DNA of 26,588 bases from Streptosporangiaceae bacterium (GTDB lineage Bacteria; Actinomycetota; Actinomycetes; Streptosporangiales; Streptosporangiaceae). Below the pieces are notes generated by a model that saw nothing but the letters and a program-made list of their open reading frames with translations, was not told the DNA's origin and did not search any database. The translations under genes were made by a program, and so were the position numbers. Of the stretch, positions 22,548-26,588 are shown one piece after another (positions within the stretch are counted from its first letter, which is position 1; each line of letters starts with the position of its first letter). The stretch is taken from the NCBI GenBank assembly GCA_025934635.1, contig JAICWX010000094.1:1-26588 (forward strand), in the 5' to 3' direction.

Positions 22548-22928
22548 TCAGGACGCCGGGAGACGCTTGCGCAGCAGGCAGAACTCGTTGCCTTCGGGAT
22601 CGGCCAGGACATGCCAGGGCTCGTCACCGGTCTGGCCGACGTCGGCCGGCCTGGCTCCGGCCGCGAGCAGCCGGTCGAGTTCGGCGTCCTGGTCACGGTC
22701 GGTGGGGTTGACGTCGATGTGCAGGCGGAGCTGGCTGGTCTTCGGGGTGGAGTTGGGACTCAGGACGATCGTCGGCTGCAGTCCGCCGAAGCCGGTTCCC
22801 GGCGGCCCGATCTCGATGCTGCCGTCGATCCGCTCCAGCTCGACGTAGCCGAGCACCTCGCACCAGAAGGCGGCCAGCCGCTCAGGATCGCGGGCTTCGA
22901 TGACCAGTTCGCTGATTCGGGATGCCAT
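22548..22928 (-). CDS. VOC (glyoxalase/bleomycin-resistance) family protein
   Basis: 126 aa from the ATG at 22928. Two beta-alpha-beta-beta-beta modules are visible: RISELVIEARDPERLAAFWC, EVLGYVELER and, in the second half, LRLHIDVNPTDRDQDAELDR, HVLADPEGNEFCLLRKR. This belongs to the VOC superfamily group annotated as glyoxalase-like; H in LHIDV and E in GNEFCLL occupy usual metal-ligand positions. Substrate unknown; no proof of drug resistance. A GTG start seven codons upstream (22949) is possible; 22928 matches the family's usual MASRI-type start. Monocistronic and convergent with 22230-22547. Confidence 0.87.
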   Translation of the reverse strand: MASRISELVIEARDPERLAAFWCEVLGYVELERIDGSIEIGPPGTGFGGLQPTIVLSPNSTPKTSQLRLHIDVNPTDRDQDAELDRLLAAGARPADVGQTGDEPWHVLADPEGNEFCLLRKRLPAS

Positions 22929-23045
22929 GTCCACACCGTATCTAGCCACCCGTGGCGGGAGTGCCGCCGACTGTGGCGCCTGCAGGCCGAATACTCCCGG
23001 TGAACCCGGAAAGGAGGGGCCTCTACCAGCGGAAAGGACAAGGAC

Positions 23046-23523
23046 ATGGCACTAGGATTCCGACGCGGGGCCGCCGCGGGCGCGGCCGGCACGACCGCGC
23101 TGAACGCGACGACCTACCTGGATATGGCGGTGCGGGGCCCGGGGGAGCAGTTCGGCCCCGCAGGAGCTCGTCCAAGCCGTCGCCGACCGCGCCGACGTCG
23201 ACATCCCTGGTCACGGTGACGAGAAGGACAACCGCCTCGCCGGGCTGGGCCCGCTGGCCGGAACCGGGGTGGGCGTTGTCGTCGGGGCCGGCGCCGCTAC
23301 AGTGCTCGGCGCCCTGCGCAAGCGCGGAGTGAGGCTGCCGGCGCCGATCCCGGTTCTGCTGATCGGGGCGGTCGCAATGGCACTGTCCGATGTGCCGCTG
23401 AAGGTCTTCGGGATCAGCGATCCGGCCGACTGGGAGAGGCCGGACTGGGCTGCCGACGCCATCCCGCATCTGCTCTACGGGCTGGTCACCTACGCCACTA
23501 TCCGGGCCACGGAGGAGCGGTGA
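23046..23523 (+). pseudogene. Frameshifted hypothetical membrane-associated protein
   Basis: The ATG at 23046 follows GGAAAGGAC. It reads MALGFRRGAAAGAAGTTALN then ATTYLDMAVRG and breaks. Removing one C from the CCC at 23138-23140 gives RGRGSSSAPQELVQAVADRA in continuous frame to a TGA at 23521-23523. The repaired protein would have about 158 residues with a hydrophobic middle (GVGVVVGAGAATVLGAL) and ending ADAIPHLLYGLVTYATIRAT. It resembles a family of small actinobacterial hypothetical proteins that I know only as unnamed. Either a real recent mutation or a base-call error in a G/C run. The next gene overlaps its stop (GTGA), as expected for an intact operon. Confidence 0.75.
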
Positions 23524-23861
23524 CCGAGCTGCTGCGTTCGGCCCTGGCGGGGGCGGCCACCGGCTGCCGCGCGTTCACCGGCGTGGCCGCTCTCACCCTG
23601 GCTACGCCATCCAAGCCGCCCGGCCAGCCGGACCAGCTGCTGAGCAAGCGCTGGGTGAAGAGTCCGGCGGCGGCGCTCGCCGTCCAGGAGCTGGCCCTGG
23701 ACAAGCTGCCACAAGCGCCCAGCCGGCCTGGAAGACATCGTCGCCGCGGGCCTGGCCGGGCTAAGCCTGTGTACGTAGCCAGGCATGATTCCGATGCCTA
23801 TCAGGAACTCAATCCGGGTTTGGGGGTGCTGACCGCACGAACGACCCGTAGCCCGGTATGA
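23520..23861 (+). pseudogene. Truncated DUF4126-like membrane protein
   Basis: The GTG at 23520 overlaps the previous stop. The first about 70 codons read VTELLRSALAGAATGCRAFT, GVAALTLATPSKPPGQPDQL, AAALAVQELALDKLPQAPSR, which fits the N-terminal half of DUF4126-type proteins. After about 23727 the sequence becomes Arg-rich and out of character, while another frame reads LEDIVAAGLAGLSLCT to a stop at 23775-23777. The C-terminal half of the expected protein is therefore replaced or frameshifted. The nominal stop at 23861 lies inside the convergent GntR gene. The gene is taken as broken by deletion next to the mini-GntR module. Confidence 0.6.
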
Positions 23862-24042
23862 CCTCGACCTCTGGCATGCGTCTCAGTACAGCGGCCACCG
23901 TGCCCCTGGATACGTCCAACTCTTGGGCTAGGTCATCCATCGGCGGCAACTGACTACCCACTGTGTACGTTCCGTCCGCGATCCGCTCACGCAAGACACG
24001 CTCAACTCTCGTTGAGGGAAGTTCCGGCAGCTTGGCGGGCAC
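23809..24042 (-). CDS. Mini GntR regulator, winged helix only, 77 aa
   Basis: Almost only a GntR wing domain: VERVLRERIADGTYTVGSQL, PPMDDLAQELDVSRGTVAAV, LRRMPEVEVIPGYGSFV. The effector domain is absent. In actinomycetes such small GntR proteins occur next to short hypothetical proteins and in integrative elements (family knowledge). Start is GTG at 24042; no strong ribosome binding site, and an upstream in-frame start is not seen. The array of three AGTACAT repeats lies 39-81 bases upstream, over the promoter of the divergent 65-aa gene, and is the probable operator. It is somewhat less GC-rich than its neighbours, which suggests transfer. Confidence 0.72.
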   Translation of the reverse strand: MPAKLPELPSTRVERVLRERIADGTYTVGSQLPPMDDLAQELDVSRGTVAAVLRRMPEVEVIPGYGSFVRSAPPNPD

Positions 24043-24080
24043 ATGATCATGATTTCACGGTCACTCCATCGCTTACGGAG

Positions 24081-24123
24081 AGTACATCGTGTCCATTAAG
24101 TACATCGCGTATAACAAGTACAT
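24081..24123 (+). repeat. Three AGTACAT direct repeats with 18-bp period
   Basis: AGTACAT occurs at 24081-24087, 24099-24105 and 24117-24123, exactly 18 bases apart. They lie between the divergent mini-GntR and 65-aa genes and flank or overlap the -10 box of the latter. Regular phasing indicates cooperative binding on the DNA by one protein, probably the mini-GntR (inference). Confidence 0.75.
24110..24115 (+). promoter_or_regulatory. -10 box for the 24136 gene
   Basis: TATAAC stands 20 bases before the GTG at 24136, between the second and third AGTACAT repeats. The predicted start of transcription is near 24122, inside the third repeat, so protein bound there would repress. No good -35 box was seen. 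Confidence 0.45.
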
Positions 24124-24135
24124 ACACTGGTCTGT

Positions 24136-24333
24136 GTGGAGACTTGGGACGAGGTACAGCTACGAGGTTTGCAGGGCACGTACCCCAACTGGGATATCTG
24201 GATCGTGCTTATCTACCTGCCTAGGCGCACGGCGTGGTGCGCCCGGCCGAAGGGCGAGCCGGTGGCGACCATCAACGTGGAATCACCGGAAGAGATGATC
24301 AAGGCGATAGCAGAAGCTGAGTCGTCGAGTTAG
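24136..24333 (+). CDS. Small hypothetical protein, 65 aa, Trp-rich
   Basis: Reads VETWDEVQLRGLQGTYPNWD, IWIVLIYLPRRTAWCARPKG, EPVATINVESPEEMIKAIAE to a stop at 24333. Four Trp in the first 35 residues, then ARPKG and a final acidic helix recall short actinomycete proteins encoded beside small DNA-binding proteins; no function is known to me. GTG start at 24136 has no strong ribosome binding site, so the transcript may have a very short leader. It is divergent from the mini-GntR gene across the repeat array and likely its regulatory target. A second frame from 24089 is a shadow. Confidence 0.6.
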   Translation: METWDEVQLRGLQGTYPNWDIWIVLIYLPRRTAWCARPKGEPVATINVESPEEMIKAIAEAESSS

Positions 24334-24391
24334 CCCAGCTCAGGACCTTCCCTGGCGGCGGCCCGAGGGTACACCTGGGTACTGTTCCCCT

Positions 24392-24829
24392 ATGGCCGTT
24401 GACCAGGAGCTGGTGGATGCCGCGATCGAGCTGGTGCGCACCCGTCTGCCGGGGCGGGACTGGGCCGGCGCCGCGGCGCTGCGTCTCGACGACGGGGTGA
24501 TCCTCACCAGCACCGCCCCCGAAGCGCCGAACGGCGCCGTAGCCCTGTGCCATGAGACCGGCGCGATCTGCGAGGCGTTCAAGCGGGGGCGGCGGGTGGT
24601 GGCGTCGGTGTGCGTGACCGCCGCCGACGAGGATCGCGGGTACTGGGTGCTGGCCCCGTGCGGGGTCTGCCAGGAGCGGCTCTTCGCCTACGGTCCTGAC
24701 GTCGAGGTCGGGGTGCCCGAACCGGCCGACCCGTGCCGCTGGCGCACGCTGCGGCTGCGCGACGTCCAGCCGCACTGGTTCGCGCGGGTCTTCCCCGACG
24801 ACGTCTGGCCCTTCGAGCCCGAGGGCTGA
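24392..24829 (+). CDS. Cytidine deaminase-like zinc hydrolase
   Basis: 145 aa. The zinc-binding and proton-shuttle motif is CHETG (C53, E55), within VALCHETGAICEAFKRG, and the second metal pair is in APCGVCQERL (C90, C93). Length and spacing fit the homotetrameric cytidine deaminase class, which converts cytidine or deoxycytidine to uridine in pyrimidine salvage; blasticidin-type deaminases are built the same way, so substrate is not certain. The usual CAE motif is CHE here. ATG 24392 has no clear ribosome binding site. It is 58 bases after the 65-aa gene and 71 before the SDR gene on the same strand. Confidence 0.88.
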   Translation: MAVDQELVDAAIELVRTRLPGRDWAGAAALRLDDGVILTSTAPEAPNGAVALCHETGAICEAFKRGRRVVASVCVTAADEDRGYWVLAPCGVCQERLFAYGPDVEVGVPEPADPCRWRTLRLRDVQPHWFARVFPDDVWPFEPEG

Positions 24830-24900
24830 CGCCGCAGGTTTCCTTCCCGGTTGCGGGGGCAGCGTCCGAGTTTCCTGTCGGGCGGTGTATGGAGGCATGC

Positions 24901-25944
24901 ATGAAGGTTCGGACGGTACTGGCCGGGGGAGCCGCGCTCGCGGTCGCGTCGGCCCTGGCCAGGAACCAGGAGCGGGACGACATCGGCGGCGAGGTGGCCA
25001 TCGTCACCGGCGCGTCCCGCGGGCTCGGCCTGCTGCTGGCCCGCGAGCTCGCCCGGCACGGCTGCCCGCTGGTCATCTGCGCCCGCGACGCCGACAAACT
25101 CGAGCGCGCCGCCGACGGGCTGCGCGCCGAGGGGGCCGAGGTCACCGCGGTGGCCGGCGACGTGAGCGACGCGACCGTCCCGGACCGGCTGATAAAAGCA
25201 GCGACCGAACGATACGGCCGCGTCGACATCGTGATCAGCAACGCCGGGGTCATCCAGGTCGGCCCGGTGGCCGACGCGCAGGTCGCGCACTACGAGACCG
25301 CGCTCGGCACGATGGCGCTCGCCCCGATCCGGCTGGCCCTGGCCGCGCTGCCGGTCATGCGCCGCCAGCAGCACGGCCGGATCGTGACGATCGCCTCCAT
25401 CGGCGGCAAGCTGAGCGTCCCGCACCTGCTGCCCTACAGCACGGCCAAGTTCGCCGCCGTCGGCTTCTCCGAGGGCCTGCGGGCCGAGCTCGGCCGCGGC
25501 CCGGTGACGGTCACCACGGTGGTCCCGGGGCTGATGCGGACCGGCTCCCACCTGCAGGCCCGCTTCACCGGCCGGGCGGAGGAGGAATTCACCTGGTTCT
25601 CGCTCGGCGCCAGCCTGCCGGTGATCTCCATGGACGCCGAGCGCGCCGCCCGCCAGATCGTCGAGGCGGTCCGCGGCCGCCAGGCCGAGATCATCCTGAC
25701 CCCGGCCGGCCAGGTGGTATCCCGCCTGACCCAGCTGGCTCCCGGCCTGACCAGTGACGTCCTGCATTTCGTGCAGCGGCTGGCTCTGCCGCGCCCGGCC
25801 GGGAACCGCCCGGACGATGACGAGGGCACCCCTGGACACCAGCTGGACCCGGCCATGAGCCGCAAGGCGTTCGACCGCCTGACCGTCCTGGGCCGGGCGG
25901 CGGCCACCCGGTTCAACGAACGCCGCGCGGCTAGCCGGACCTGA
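24901..25944 (+). CDS. Short-chain dehydrogenase/reductase with C-terminal extension
   Basis: 347 aa. Cofactor motif TGASRGLG (36-43), NAG (114-116), Ser in IASIGGKL (S166) and YSTAK (Y179, K183) complete the SDR signature. R62 after the second strand (ICARDADKLERA) suggests NADP(H) preference. An N-terminal hydrophobic stretch (MKVRTVLAGGAALAVASALA) may be a membrane anchor or uncleaved signal. About 90 residues beyond the usual fold end in a charged tail. The start at 24901 is preceded by GGAGG with five bases spacing; an earlier frame is not protein-like. Substrate unknown. It stands on the same strand as the deaminase. Confidence 0.9.
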   Translation: MKVRTVLAGGAALAVASALARNQERDDIGGEVAIVTGASRGLGLLLARELARHGCPLVICARDADKLERAADGLRAEGAEVTAVAGDVSDATVPDRLIKAATERYGRVDIVISNAGVIQVGPVADAQVAHYETALGTMALAPIRLALAALPVMRRQQHGRIVTIASIGGKLSVPHLLPYSTAKFAAVGFSEGLRAELGRGPVTVTTVVPGLMRTGSHLQARFTGRAEEEFTWFSLGASLPVISMDAERAARQIVEAVRGRQAEIILTPAGQVVSRLTQLAPGLTSDVLHFVQRLALPRPAGNRPDDDEGTPGHQLDPAMSRKAFDRLTVLGRAAATRFNERRAASRT

Positions 25945-26060
25945 TGCGGCGCGCCCGATTAGGCGCGACAACGGCGGGTAGTGCGACGGCGGGCTGACCG
26001 CGTCAGGTCCATGGCCTGGGGTGATCTGAAATATGCGACAGCACGGAAGGACGGATTTAC

Positions 26061-26588
26061 GTGGCACCGACGGTTGCTGACTACCTGCTAGAACGACTTC
26101 GCGCATGGGACGTTCGGCATGTCTTTGCTTATGCCGGTGACGGGATCAACGGGATCCTGGCCGCATGGGGGCGGGCGGAGAACAAGCCGCAGTTCATCCA
26201 GGCCCGGCACGAGGAGATGGCCGCCTTCGAGGCCGTCGGCTACGCCAAGTTCACCGGCCAGGTCGGCGTGTGCATGGCGACGTCCGGGCCGGGCGCCATC
26301 CACCTGCTCAACGGCCTGTACGACGCCAAGCTCGACCACGTGCCGGTGGTGGCGATCGTCGGCCAGACCAACCGCAGCGCCATGGGCGGCTCCTACCAGC
26401 AGGAAGTCGACCTGCTGTCCCTGTTCAAGGACGTCGCCAGCGACTACGTGCAGATGGTGACGGTGCCCGAGCAGCTGCCCAACGTGCTCGACCGGGCCAT
26501 CCGCGTCGCCATGGCCGAACGCGCGCCGACCGCCCTCATCATCCCGGCCGACGTGCAGGAGCTCGAGTACTCCGCGCCGACGCACGCG
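26061..26588 (+). CDS. Thiamine-pyrophosphate-dependent enzyme, pyruvate oxidase-like (partial)
   Basis: The GTG at 26061 follows GGAAGGA and the frame is open to the right edge (176 codons). It is the TPP-binding N-terminal (Pyr) domain: TVADYLLERLRAWDVRHVFA, YAGDGINGIL, QARHEEMAAFEAVGYAKFTG (catalytic Glu of HEE at residue 51), CMATSGPGAIHLLNGLYDAK, VPVVAIVGQT, GSYQQEVDLLSLFKDVASDY. The AYAGDGINGI and QQEVDL features fit pyruvate oxidase/PoxB-like proteins better than acetolactate synthase. Family members oxidise pyruvate to acetate or acetyl phosphate with FAD; the remaining domains lie outside the window. Confidence 0.88.
   Translation, partial: MAPTVADYLLERLRAWDVRHVFAYAGDGINGILAAWGRAENKPQFIQARHEEMAAFEAVGYAKFTGQVGVCMATSGPGAIHLLNGLYDAKLDHVPVVAIVGQTNRSAMGGSYQQEVDLLSLFKDVASDYVQMVTVPEQLPNVLDRAIRVAMAERAPTALIIPADVQELEYSAPTHA

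Noticed and set aside
24340..24392. GGGTACA and GGGTAC repeats before the deaminase gene as an operator
   Set aside because: Only two short imperfect copies; not above what chance allows in this sequence.
24688..26106. 472-codon minus-strand open frame
   Set aside because: It is antisense to the SDR gene and the deaminase end; both plus-strand genes have complete catalytic signatures.

Overview
The window is 26.6 kb of high-GC DNA with dense genes, frequent GTG starts and ATGA gene overlaps. It carries actinobacterial families: a circularly permuted ATP-grasp/alpha-E/transglutaminase set, small GntR and LuxR regulators, and a CspA-type cold-shock protein. This points to a soil-type, high-GC actinobacterium; genus cannot be called from the sequence alone. 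No rRNA, tRNA, CRISPR array or intact insertion sequence was recognised.

Layout. 1-5.1 kb: start of a secreted protein (minus strand, cut by the edge), a hypothetical protein, a zinc-ribbon thioredoxin, a DNA-binding-domain-only LuxR protein divergent from a GNAT acetyltransferase, a decayed large ATPase-type regulator and a small membrane protein. 5.3-9.9 kb: a carbohydrate locus. A GT4 glycosyltransferase runs convergently into a tightly coupled three-gene operon (GT4, six-hairpin helical glycosidase-like protein, GH130 phosphorylase/hydrolase). 10.2-15.5 kb: a transglutaminase facing the widespread operon of circularly permuted ATP-grasp, alpha-E protein and second transglutaminase, followed upstream by a 57-aa membrane protein and a PRC-barrel protein. 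15.8-16.6 kb: cold-shock gene, a strong hairpin, a small Cys-containing protein, and an AT-rich island with an orphan terminator-like hairpin. 16.6-20.5 kb: a gutted luciferase-like monooxygenase, then a large STAND-like ATPase followed by an FAD-dependent oxidoreductase. 20.4-22.9 kb: membrane-protein/YtrA-like GntR operon with a duplicated dyad operator, a STAS-domain antagonist divergent from a small winged-helix regulator, and a VOC protein. 23.0-26.6 kb: two damaged membrane-protein genes, a mini-GntR divergent from a 65-aa protein with three 18-bp-phased repeats between them, a cytidine deaminase-like protein, an SDR oxidoreductase and the N-terminal third of a TPP-dependent pyruvate-oxidase-like enzyme.

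The most coherent functional block is 5.3-15.5 kb, where enzymes for making and trimming a mannose-type glycan sit beside enzymes predicted to make and process a peptide. Both halves are known families; the link between them is my inference. A second theme is decay: at least five genes are truncated, internally deleted or frameshifted. Two frameshifts are repaired by a single base and could be sequencing errors.
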